From: Prevotella sp.
GTDB lineage: Bacteria > Bacteroidota > Bacteroidia > Bacteroidales > Bacteroidaceae
NCBI GenBank assembly: GCA_017424205.1
Contig: JAFPAS010000169.1
Coordinates: 1 to 5,555 of the forward strand
Reading direction: 5' to 3'
Length of the DNA: 5,555 nt
In this document: in pieces, positions 1 to 5,555 of the stretch
How the letters are laid out: each line of letters starts with the position of its first letter
How positions within the stretch are numbered: the stretch's first letter is position 1
The notes under the pieces: model-generated
Told to the model about the DNA's origin: nothing
What the model saw: the letters and a program-made list of their open reading frames with translations, nothing else
The model's database searches: none
Translations under genes and position numbers: made by a program

Positions 1-1609
1 GCGGAGCAGGACTGTTAACAATAACCTCACGAAGTGAAGGACATTTTGCAAAGGCAGATCCGCCAATCTTCTTCAATGAGACAGAGAGTTCGGCATTTGA
101 CAGCATGATACACTCCATGAAGGCATCGCTGCCGATGCTCTCTACGGCTGCAGGAATCTTTATGCGTGTCAGGCTGCTGCACTTTTCAAAGGCATCATCG
201 CCAATATGTGCGAGCGCCACTGGCAGAACAATATTCTGGAGTGATGTGCATTCCTGGAAGGCTTTAGAGCCGATTTTCTTAACTGATGTAGGGATAGTGA
301 TGCTTCGCAGAGCATTACACTTCAAGAATGTGCTGCTTTCTATCTCTGTCACGAGTCCGCTTATTGATACGCTGTCAAGAGCGACACACTCTTCGAATGC
401 ACTGCTGCCGATGCTCTTTATCATATTAGGAAGAATAGCTGCTCTAAGACTTGAACATCCTTTGAAGGCGCTTGAGCCAATCTTTGTTAAAGCCGTAGGT
501 AAATCAATGCTGGCAAGGCTTTGACATTTTTCAAACGCACTGCTTCCAATCTTCTCTACCACTGCTGGAATAGAAATACTGCTGAGGCTTGTACAGCCAA
601 GGAATGTGTCAGAGTTAATCTCGTCTATTTTTCCGTTTATGATTACAGTGCTGAGCGATGCGCAGTTCTTGAATGCTCCGCTGCCTATCTTGCTTACATT
701 GTCTAATGTGATGGTTTGCAGATTATGACAGTCTTCAAAGGCATTGCTTCCCACTTTCTGTACATATGCCATTGATATGGCGCTTAGTGCCTGGCAATCT
801 TCGAAGGCAGAGTTGCCTATTTCTACTGTGGCGTCAGGCAGAATAATGTTTGTCAGTGACTTGCAATTGCGGAATGCATCGTTGCCAATGGCTTTGATAC
901 TTACAGGAAGACTTATACTGCTGAGGCTTTCACATTCCTGGAATGTAGAATTCTTGAGCTCTTTTACGTTTCCGTATATATTGGCTGTAGCCAATGCTTT
1001 GCATCCGTTAAATGCGTCGGCGCCGAGAGTTGTCACGCTTTGCGGTATATCGATAGATGAGAGAGCCTTGCAGTCTTCGAAAGCGGCATTTCCTATTTCT
1101 GTGACATTCTGCGGAATAGTTATTACGACAAGCTTTTCGCATCCCTGAAATGCATCGTTCTCGATTACTGTCACGTTCTCCGGAATCTGTATGTCGAGAA
1201 GTTCAGAACATCCAGAGAAACAGCTTTTGCTTATGTTGACAATATTCTTTGGCAATACAGCCTTAACCAGATGCTTTGCTCCTGAGAATAATCCGTTTGG
1301 CAGAGTGTTGGCAGTGGTCTTCATGCCCTCCTTGCCAGTTTCGATAGTAGCCTCAGAGAGGTCTATGGTAGTTACAGCGCACTCGCCTTTTTTCTTACTG
1401 ATTTTAGTGCGGTTTACTATTTCCTGTAGCAGTTTGATGTCTTTTCCGTTGAGTGGACCGCTGATTTTCAGTTCAGAGAGTTTTGTTCTTATGCTCTCCT
1501 CTATTTTGGTTTCAAGTTGCCCTACAGAATCAACGGTTACATTCAGTTGCTCCTGGGCGAATGCCATGATAGGCAGTGCAGCCAGGATAATGGTTAGTAG
1601 TTTCTTCAT
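1..1609 (-). CDS. BspA-like secreted leucine-rich repeat protein (3' end cut by window edge)
   Basis: A long open frame runs from ATG at 1609 to the left edge without a stop, giving 536 codons; the C-terminus is missing. Residues 1-18 are a signal peptide (MKKLL, hydrophobic core, AFA before Q19), so the protein is exported. Residues 20-95 form a non-repeat module with the segment LKISGPLNGKDIKLLQEIV and then TTIDLSEATIE, which I recognise as the usual N-terminal module of Bacteroidales LRR_5 proteins. One degenerate repeat (about 103-122) is followed by 18 clear LRR_5/BspA repeats (123-534) of the form IGxxAFxxCxxLxxIxIP. The last visible residues, VNSPAP, resemble the end of such an array, so the stop may be near, but any sorting or anchoring domain lies outside. 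The family includes BspA of Tannerella forsythia, a surface adhesin binding fibronectin and fibrinogen; the ligand here is unknown. I could not find an exact TAnnTTTG promoter box or strong ribosome binding site upstream. The leader carries unusual inverted repeats (1665-1773). Confidence 0.93.
   Translation of the reverse strand, partial: MKKLLTIILAALPIMAFAQEQLNVTVDSVGQLETKIEESIRTKLSELKISGPLNGKDIKLLQEIVNRTKISKKKGECAVTTIDLSEATIETGKEGMKTTANTLPNGLFSGAKHLVKAVLPKNIVNISKSCFSGCSELLDIQIPENVTVIENDAFQGCEKLVVITIPQNVTEIGNAAFEDCKALSSIDIPQSVTTLGADAFNGCKALATANIYGNVKELKNSTFQECESLSSISLPVSIKAIGNDAFRNCKSLTNIILPDATVEIGNSAFEDCQALSAISMAYVQKVGSNAFEDCHNLQTITLDNVSKIGSGAFKNCASLSTVIINGKIDEINSDTFLGCTSLSSISIPAVVEKIGSSAFEKCQSLASIDLPTALTKIGSSAFKGCSSLRAAILPNMIKSIGSSAFEECVALDSVSISGLVTEIESSTFLKCNALRSITIPTSVKKIGSKAFQECTSLQNIVLPVALAHIGDDAFEKCSSLTRIKIPAAVESIGSDAFMECIMLSNAELSVSLKKIGGSAFAKCPSLREVIVNSPAP
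8..1243 (-). repeat. 18-unit LRR_5 coding repeat, 23 residues (69 bp) per unit
   Basis: Residues 123-534 of the BspA-like protein divide into 18 units. Sixteen are 23 residues long and two adjacent ones (residues 261-282 and 283-304, nt 698-829) are 22. Each unit carries A/T/C-F-x-x-C followed by L at the third position after the cysteine, and most end in I-x-I/L-P. The cysteine is present in all 18 units. At DNA level the copies have diverged clearly, so this is an old array under protein-level selection rather than a fresh tandem expansion. Confidence 0.92.
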
Positions 1610-1664
1610 AAGTGTTGATAGTTTAGTCGGTAAAGATTACTTATATTTTTAAGTTTCGCAAGTT

Positions 1665-1773
1665 CCGCTTTCTTTGTAGATAGATGTAGATAGAAGGAGA
1701 TAGATGACATTAGTTTTGACGCAGAACACCCGCTTGCCAAAGTATCGTCCTCTATCTACGCCGCTGAAAGCGG
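1665..1773. repeat. Two-block inverted repeat in the bspA leader
   Basis: On the plus strand CCGCTTTC (1665-1672) and GTAGATAGA (1676-1684) are matched in the same outer-to-inner order by TCTATCTAC (1751-1759) and GAAAGCGG (1766-1773). The blocks are separated by 3 nt on the left arm and 6 nt on the right arm. A second GTAGATAGA at 1686-1694 can pair with the same right-hand block, extending by GGA/TCC with one bulged base. The loop is a unique segment of about 40-65 nt. In the bspA transcript the outer left block lies about 56 nt before the start codon. The structure is seen directly; whether it acts as DNA element or RNA fold is inference. Confidence 0.7.
1676..1705 (+). repeat. Three tandem 10-bp purine-rich units
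   Basis: GTAGATAGAT (1676-1685), GTAGATAGAA (1686-1695) and GGAGATAGAT (1696-1705) follow each other without gaps. The purine-rich strand is the plus strand, opposite to the related units at 1773-1827. The 10-bp period is close to one DNA helical turn. No known family is recognised. Confidence 0.75.
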
Positions 1774-1774
1774 C
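1760..1774. other. Perfect 6-bp hairpin, GCCGCT-GAA-AGCGGC
   Basis: GCCGCT (1760-1765), a 3-nt GAA loop and AGCGGC (1769-1774) form a GC-rich perfect stem. No T-tract follows on either strand, so it is a poor intrinsic terminator candidate. Its right arm overlaps the GAAAGCGG block (1766-1773) of the larger inverted repeat, so the two folds exclude each other. It also abuts the first 10-bp unit of the right-hand array. Confidence 0.6.
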
Positions 1775-1827
1775 ATATCTTCCTGTAACTTCCTATAACT
1801 TCTCAAAATGTATCTTCCTATATCTTC
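1773..1827 (-). repeat. Five 10-bp units of the form GAAGWTAYAG on the minus strand
   Basis: Read on the minus strand the units are GAAGATATAG (1827-1818), GAAGATACAT (1817-1808), then a 5-nt spacer TTTGA, then GAAGTTATAG (1802-1793), GAAGTTACAG (1792-1783) and GAAGATATGC (1782-1773). All five begin GAAG followed by A or T, then TA. The 5-nt spacer is half a helical turn. The array starts right after the trmB-side inverted repeat TTAACAT/ATGTTAA. Iteron-like protein sites, a dispersed intergenic repeat or plain low-complexity sequence are all possible. Confidence 0.75.
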
Positions 1828-1855
1828 TTAACATTCGAAACTTGAGTTATGTTAA
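1828..1855 (-). terminator. Weak candidate terminator hairpin after trmB
   Basis: TTAACAT (1828-1834) and ATGTTAA (1849-1855) form a 7-bp AT-rich stem with a 14-nt loop, 13 nt past the trmB stop codon. There is no following T-tract on the minus strand (the sequence continues GAAGATA), so termination here is doubtful. It is listed because of its position and perfect symmetry; it may instead be one boundary of the adjacent repeat element. Confidence 0.25.
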
Positions 1856-1867
1856 ATTCTCGACAGC

Positions 1868-2638
1868 CTATTTCGCTTTGTCAAGTGAGCTGCGTTTGTC
1901 GCGACGGTAAGACCGATAATCGTCAAGTTCGATTTCTACATCAGGTTCGGTCAGTGTAACATCGTGTGGCAGACGGAATTTCATATACTTGATGTTCAGT
2001 CCGCGCTCCAGCCACATTTTCTCATAATATGTCTGTATTGCGAGAATTTTTCTTGTCTCTTCGTCCAGACCATCATGATTGTAAAGATCTGTCGTGTGGA
2101 ACAGTTGAGGCAGTGCGTTATGCTCTACCATGTATGATGTGTATGTGAAGAGGAAGTTTGAGTCAGTCTTCAGATGCACCACGCCATTGTTGATGAGGAA
2201 TCTGCGGTATCTCTCCATGAAGTATGTAGATGTCAGGCGTTTGCGCGGATTCTTCATCTGTGGGTCAGAGAATGTCAGCCATATCTCCTGCACTTCGTCT
2301 TTTGAGAAGAATCGGTCTATGATTTCAATGCTTGTACGCAGGAAAGCCACGTTTTTAAGTCCTTCATTGAGTGCCATTGTGGCTCCAGTCCACATTCGTG
2401 CTCCCTTAATGTCTACACCGATGAAGTTGACATCAGGATAGAGTTTTGCCAGTTCTACGGTGTATTCTCCCTTGCCGCAGCCCAGTTCAAGTACTATCGG
2501 ATTATTGTTGTGGAAGAATTGTTCGCGCCATTGTCCTTTCATTTCGAATGGCACATTGTCTACGACAGAATATGGATACTGGAACACATTCTCATATCGT
2601 TCCATATCGGCGAATTTCGCCAGTTTTCCTTTTGACAT
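1868..2638 (-). CDS. trmB: tRNA (guanine-N7-)-methyltransferase TrmB
   Basis: 256 residues. TrmB uses S-adenosylmethionine to methylate N7 of guanine 46 in the variable loop of tRNAs; it is a cytoplasmic Rossmann-fold enzyme. Motif I is [10 protein letters not shown] (51-60), followed by [10 protein letters not shown] (72-81) with the acidic residue expected to contact the SAM ribose (D76). The family signature appears as [15 protein letters not shown] (121-135), then HLKTDSN (155-161), and a late TYYEKMW (203-209) that matches the conserved TxYE-type motif. The usual PDPWPKKRH form of the signature is replaced here by [11 protein letters not shown], a variant I associate with Bacteroidetes. 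The C-terminal tail after about residue 230 is charged ([19 protein letters not shown]). The start at 2638 is the first ATG in a good context for the conserved N-terminus; no strong Shine-Dalgarno is seen, as is normal in this phylum. It is separated from the upstream genes by a strong hairpin, so it probably has its own promoter within 2640-2775. Confidence 0.95.
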   Translation of the reverse strand: MSKGKLAKFADMERYENVFQYPYSVVDNVPFEMKGQWREQFFHNNNPIVLELGCGKGEYTVELAKLYPDVNFIGVDIKGARMWTGATMALNEGLKNVAFLRTSIEIIDRFFSKDEVQEIWLTFSDPQMKNPRKRLTSTYFMERYRRFLINNGVVHLKTDSNFLFTYTSYMVEHNALPQLFHTTDLYNHDGLDEETRKILAIQTYYEKMWLERGLNIKYMKFRLPHDVTLTEPDVEIELDDYRSYRRDKRSSLDKAK

Positions 2639-2775
2639 GTTTTGTTTGCGGTTTTTGTATAATAGTTATGTTCTGCCTGCCGTTTTAGGTGGCAGTTTTT
2701 ATGCTTATGCCATTCTTTGGGCTTTCACCCCAAAAGCGTAATTGCCTTTAACAATCTTTGCATCGTGGCATAATC

Positions 2776-2849
2776 AAAAAGAATAGCGACTCGCTTTCCA
2801 CCTGTAGATATACAGACGGAGAGCGAATCGCTTTGCGTTTTTTATTTTT
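2776..2849 (-). terminator. Long intrinsic terminator hairpin, T-tracts on both strands
   Basis: The stem joins 2785-2799 with 2818-2832: a 15-bp helix with one C-A mismatch and one G-T wobble. The apex contains a further 5-bp stem CTGTA-GATA-TACAG. On the minus strand the hairpin is followed by ATTCTTTTTG (to 2776), suitable for ending the DUF975 transcript about 75 nt after its stop at 2909. On the plus strand it is followed by TTGCG and then six Ts, an A and five Ts (2838-2849). No plus-strand gene leads into it, so the minus-strand role is the natural one. Confidence 0.8.
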
Positions 2850-2908
2850 CGTTATTTTGATGCTTGGTTTTCAAATTGCACGTTTTATCAATGTTTGCGC
2901 ATCAAGGT

Positions 2909-3559
2909 TTACTCTTCAATTTTTATTATGACCTCTTCTGTCTGTCCTGCCTCCAGTTCTGCCTTCAAGTCCTCATAGAATGCAGCACGTGCTGTATACA
3001 TGTAAGGAACCAGCAGAACGAAACCTAAACCGAGTGTGAGGAGTGCGAGGATAATCCAGCCGATGAATGAGAGATCGAGGAGGAATAATTTCATCTTCTT
3101 GCCCTGCATCATAGCCATGCTCTTCTCTATCGCTGCGTTGTTCTTCATTTCTGGATTGTCCTTCAGAATGAATTCTGTCATTGCGTAAGAGTAAGACTTG
3201 ATGATGCCAGGAATGATAAGTAGGAGCGTCCACAGAATCAAATAGATGGCCTTGAGCAACATGGTAGTCCATACGCCTCCCTCCTTATAGTAGGCGAAAA
3301 GATGTGCAACACCAACATTCTCTTTGCGGTAAATCTTGAGGAAAGCCACTATTATCGCAAAAGACATAGGTATCAGTAGCAATGAAATGAAGTTGCTAAC
3401 GATGCCGCCTGCTTGTCCGAGAGGCTTGCAAATAAGCATTCCGCCCCATGATATGGCCATTGATACGACATAAAGTACGATTGTCAGTATTACGCTTGTA
3501 CCCCAATTGCCTTCCAAGGCATTGAGAGCCTCTTTTCTAAATACGCTGTTCTGTTTCAT
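2909..3559 (-). CDS. DUF975 family integral membrane protein, short paralog
   Basis: 216 residues, function unknown. The whole protein fits the DUF975 pattern: an N-terminal amphipathic FRKEALNALEGNWG (7-20), membrane segments at about 21-43, 54-77, 101-120 and 157-188, and the conserved IIPGIIKSYSYAMTEFILKD (115-134), followed by DNPE (134-137), MMQGKKMKLFLLDLSFIGW (150-168) and PYMYTARAAFYEDLKAEL (185-202). There is no cleavable signal peptide; it should sit in the inner membrane with a short acidic cytosolic-type tail (TEEVIIKIEE). It lies 69 bp downstream of a clear paralog (3629-4429) on the same strand and is followed by a strong terminator, so the two are probably co-transcribed. It lacks about 33 residues present in the paralog after the WTTM...LILW segment; the shorter form resembles the ordinary DUF975 layout as I remember it. 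Confidence 0.9.
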   Translation of the reverse strand: MKQNSVFRKEALNALEGNWGTSVILTIVLYVVSMAISWGGMLICKPLGQAGGIVSNFISLLLIPMSFAIIVAFLKIYRKENVGVAHLFAYYKEGGVWTTMLLKAIYLILWTLLLIIPGIIKSYSYAMTEFILKDNPEMKNNAAIEKSMAMMQGKKMKLFLLDLSFIGWIILALLTLGLGFVLLVPYMYTARAAFYEDLKAELEAGQTEEVIIKIEE

Positions 3560-3628
3560 GATTTTACTTGTAATGATGTGTTAGTAATAATTTATGGTGT
3601 TGCAGAATGCAGTGTGCAAATGCGCCAT

Positions 3629-4429
3629 TTACTGCTTTGTGTAGCCCGTATTCTCTGTTTTGAAGTCATAAATGACCGAACTGCCGTTTGTAGCCTGTGG
3701 CTCATCTTGTGCGTCAGAATTAAGTTCTGCCTTCAGGCTCTCATAGAAGGCTGCACGTGTGGTGTACCAGTATGGAATCAGGAATAAGAATCCGATACCG
3801 AGAGTGAATACCGCCAGTATTGCCCATCCGATGAACGAGAGGTCGAGCACGAAGAGTTTTTCTTTCTTTCCCTGCATCATTCTCATGCTCATCTCTATTG
3901 CCTCGTTGTTCTTTATTCCTGGATTGTCCGTCATGATATATTCCGTCATGCTGTATGAGTAATATTTCACATAATACGGAATCATTGCCAGAAACACGAC
4001 GATGATAGCGATGCATGTCATGGTGATTTCACTCATTGTGTTGGAGTATGCCATCAGCAGAATGATGGCGACAGCAGCAATCAGTCCGGGTAGTACCCAC
4101 AGCATCAAGTAGAGATACTTAAGAATCATGGTGGTCCATACCGGCATCTCATCATAATACTTATACAGCATCTTTATCTCTAACTTATTCTCCTTGCGCA
4201 TTCTGTAGAATGCTACAGTAAATCCGAAGACCAGCGGTAGCAGAATTATGTTGGCAAGTAGCGAAACTAATGTTACCACATTTTCGCCAAGCGGAGTGAA
4301 GAGTCCGACGACAAAGAATGTAATGGCATATATGGAGATGTAGAACACGAATGTAAACAGTGCTGCACTCATCCATTTCGCTTCAAGTACGGCCAGTGCC
4401 CTGTTTTTAAGTTCTCCGTTTCTTACCAT
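3629..4429 (-). CDS. DUF975 family integral membrane protein, long paralog
   Basis: 266 residues, function unknown. It begins with the same kind of segment as its neighbour (LKNRALAVLEAKWM, 7-20) and shares KYYSYSMTEYIMTDNP (155-170), MMQGKKEKLFVLDLSFIGW (184-202) and PYWYTTRAAFYESLKAEL (219-236). By hand count, residues 156-236 match 122-202 of the short paralog at 59 of 81 positions. Membrane segments are predicted by eye at about 22-45, 51-75, 101-126, 134-152 and 195-222. Compared with the short copy there are about 33 extra residues between W98 and K155, mostly hydrophobic (AAVAIILLMAY, then MTCIAIIVVFLAMI), which change the number of membrane passes. The tail (237-266) is polar and not conserved. 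The ATG at 4429 follows a gap holding an AT-rich palindrome and is the first gene of the likely two-gene unit. Confidence 0.9.
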   Translation of the reverse strand: MVRNGELKNRALAVLEAKWMSAALFTFVFYISIYAITFFVVGLFTPLGENVVTLVSLLANIILLPLVFGFTVAFYRMRKENKLEIKMLYKYYDEMPVWTTMILKYLYLMLWVLPGLIAAVAIILLMAYSNTMSEITMTCIAIIVVFLAMIPYYVKYYSYSMTEYIMTDNPGIKNNEAIEMSMRMMQGKKEKLFVLDLSFIGWAILAVFTLGIGFLFLIPYWYTTRAAFYESLKAELNSDAQDEPQATNGSSVIYDFKTENTGYTKQ

Positions 4430-4440
4430 GATGATGTCTG

Positions 4441-4454
4441 TATATAATTATATA
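4441..4454. promoter_or_regulatory. Perfect 14-bp AT-only palindrome upstream of the DUF975 pair
   Basis: TATATAATTATATA is fully self-complementary and ends 11 nt before the ATG at 4429, inside the AT-rich part of the ilvE-DUF975 gap. It could be a melting or -7 promoter region or an operator. It does not contain the Bacteroidetes TAnnTTTG box and no TTTG was found at suitable spacing, and AT-only palindromes of this size arise easily, so the role is open. Confidence 0.25.
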
Positions 4455-4556
4455 AAATATGTAGGATGAAGTATGTACTGAATTAATAAATGCCAGCAGG
4501 TGGTGTATGCGTGATTGCTCACTTCTGCCCGAAGCATCTGGCGTTGCTGAGGTGTA

Positions 4557-5555
4557 TTATCCAATGACCACGCGGGTCCATCCATGCACGTCTTCTTCTA
4601 TGCCATACTGTATGTTGCGCAGCTTGTTATAAAGCTTCTCGCTTATCGGGCCCGGCTTGTCCCCAAAGACATACGACTTGCCAGTCTCTACATCATCAAT
4701 GCGTGATATTGGTGAGATGACAGCAGCAGTGCCGCATGCTCCAGCCTCCTCAAATGTTTCAAGTTCCTCTTCTGGTATCTGGCGGCGCTCGACAGTCATG
4801 CCAAGGTCTTCAGCCAGCTGCATGAGCGACTTGTTAGTTATAGAAGGCAGAATAGATGATGACTTCGGAGTGACGTAAGTGTTGTTTTTGATTCCGAAGA
4901 AGTTTGCAGCTCCGCACTCGTCGATGTATTTCTTTTCCTTTGCATCGAGGTAGAATTCACAGGCGTATCCCAGTTTGTGAGCTTTATCGTTAGCCTGTAG
5001 TGATGCTGCATAGTTGCCTCCCACCTTATATATACCTGTTCCAAGCGGAGCCGCACGGTCATGGTCACGCATTATGACGTAAGGGTTTGTTGAGAATCCG
5101 CCTTTGAAGTATGGACCTACAGGTGTTACGAAGATGAGGAACATATATTCTGTAGCAGGATGAACGCCAACCTGTGCAGACATGCCAACAAGCAGCGGAC
5201 GTACATATAGTGTGGCGCCGCTCTCGTATGTTGGGATGAAATCCTGGTTGAGAATAATAGCTTTGTCAACCATTGTATTGAAAAGCTCTGTCGGAACCTC
5301 TGGCATCATTATACCACGGCAAGTAGACTGCAGGCGGGCTGCATTCTCGTCAGTGCGGAACACTCTCACCTTGCCGTCAGGACAGCGGTATGCCTTAAGT
5401 CCTTCAAATGCCTCCTGTCCGTAGTGCAGGCAAGTGGCAGCAATATGCATATTGACATATTCGTCAGACGAAATTTCTATTTCGCCCCATTTCCCGTTGC
5501 GATAGAAGCAACGAACGTTATAGTTTGTCTTGTGATAACCAAAGCCTAAGTTTGA
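4557..5555 (-). CDS. ilvE: Branched-chain amino-acid aminotransferase IlvE (N-terminal few residues outside window)
   Basis: The open frame enters from the right edge exactly at a codon boundary and ends with TAA at 4557-4559, giving 332 visible residues. It starts SNLGFGYHKTNYNVRCFYRNG, which in relatives follows about seven residues (MxxIDW-like), so the true start lies just beyond 5555; the in-frame ATG at 5450 is internal. The enzyme is a fold-type IV PLP transaminase that moves the amino group between glutamate and the keto acids of leucine, isoleucine and valine, the last step of their synthesis. Visible features: GQEAFEGLKAYR near visible residues 46-57, the PLP-binding lysine in GTGIYKVGGNY (visible K177, codon 5025-5027), the acidic residue expected to contact the pyridine nitrogen in IDECGAANFF (visible E213), and the late GACGTAAVISPI segment. 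The pattern is the larger BCAT type shared with eukaryotic enzymes rather than E. coli-type IlvE. No convincing terminator follows before the DUF975 genes. Confidence 0.95.
   Translation of the reverse strand, partial: SNLGFGYHKTNYNVRCFYRNGKWGEIEISSDEYVNMHIAATCLHYGQEAFEGLKAYRCPDGKVRVFRTDENAARLQSTCRGIMMPEVPTELFNTMVDKAIILNQDFIPTYESGATLYVRPLLVGMSAQVGVHPATEYMFLIFVTPVGPYFKGGFSTNPYVIMRDHDRAAPLGTGIYKVGGNYAASLQANDKAHKLGYACEFYLDAKEKKYIDECGAANFFGIKNNTYVTPKSSSILPSITNKSLMQLAEDLGMTVERRQIPEEELETFEEAGACGTAAVISPISRIDDVETGKSYVFGDKPGPISEKLYNKLRNIQYGIEEDVHGWTRVVIG

Noticed and set aside
8..1243. The regular 69-bp spacing might suggest a CRISPR-like or minisatellite array.
   Set aside because: The copies are diverged at DNA level, have no constant repeat with variable spacers, and keep an open frame with the LRR_5 consensus.
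105..1652. Plus-strand open frames of 61-153 residues across the left third, with repeating sequence such as KALEPIF and KASLPM.
   Set aside because: They are antisense shadows of the 69-bp LRR repeats; the minus-strand frame has a signal peptide, family motifs and no stop over 1.6 kb.
1704..1910. Plus-strand 68-residue frame across the trmB-bspA gap.
   Set aside because: It covers the repeat units and overlaps the 3' end of trmB in antisense; no start context, motif or sensible composition supports it.
2677..2700. Hairpin CTGCCG...TGGCAG followed by five Ts on the plus strand, terminator-like.
   Set aside because: No plus-strand gene leads into it, and on the minus strand it lies in the trmB leader without a following T-tract; the stem is short and includes a G-T pair.
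2857..2905. Inverted repeat TTGATGC/GCATCAA just after the short DUF975 gene.
   Set aside because: A 7-bp stem with a 35-nt loop and no other support; chance is sufficient, and the real terminator is next to it.
2973..4016. Two minus-strand frames in another register (2973-3272 and 3741-4016) that resemble each other (HDGQSRN...EQR).
   Set aside because: Their similarity is inherited from the two DUF975 genes they overlap, read in a shifted frame; their composition is unlike a real membrane or soluble protein.
4491..4542. GCCAG/CTGGC pairing with an inner ATGC/GCAT after ilvE, a possible terminator.
   Set aside because: The stem is interrupted by a 10-nt one-sided bulge and no clean T-tract follows on the minus strand.
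4557..5450. Taking the ATG at 5450 as the true start of ilvE (297 residues).
   Set aside because: The frame stays open to the window edge and the extra 35 residues (NLGFGYHKTNYNVRC...) are conserved IlvE N-terminal sequence.

Overview
The window looks like chromosomal DNA of a Bacteroidales bacterium, most likely Prevotella or a close relative. Three things suggest this: a BspA-type leucine-rich repeat protein whose N-terminal module is common in oral and gut Prevotella/Bacteroides, a TrmB whose motif reads [13 protein letters not shown] instead of the usual PDPWPKKRH-type sequence, and tandem DUF975 membrane proteins. GC content is moderate. This placement comes from protein resemblance recalled from memory, not from a search.

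All five genes are on the minus strand, so transcription runs right to left. The right edge (4557-5555) holds nearly all of a branched-chain amino-acid aminotransferase (ilvE); only about the first seven codons seem to lie outside. After a 127-bp gap come two tandem paralogous DUF975 membrane proteins (3629-4429, then 2909-3559, 69 bp apart), which may form a small operon. A strong hairpin with T-tracts on both sides (2776-2849) closes that unit. Next is trmB (1868-2638), the tRNA m7G46 methyltransferase. A structured 258-bp intergenic region (1610-1867) separates trmB from a secreted BspA-like LRR protein (1-1609), which runs off the left edge. No plus-strand gene is supported; the plus-strand open frames are shadows of these genes.

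The genes are mostly ordinary housekeeping or surface functions with no obvious shared pathway: amino-acid metabolism, membrane proteins of unknown role, tRNA modification and a surface adhesin-like protein. No CRISPR array, defence system, transposase, rRNA or tRNA gene is visible.

The part that gene annotation does not explain is the trmB-bspA intergenic region. It contains two groups of 10-bp units (3 on one side, 5 on the other) with purine-rich sequence on opposite strands. It also contains a two-block inverted repeat (8 bp + 9 bp) whose outer block overlaps a perfect 6-bp local hairpin, so the bspA leader could adopt mutually exclusive folds. It may be a dispersed intergenic element or a leader regulator. 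The second item of interest is the DUF975 pair: about 73% identical over the last 81 shared residues, but one copy carries an extra stretch of about 33 residues that adds membrane-spanning sequence.
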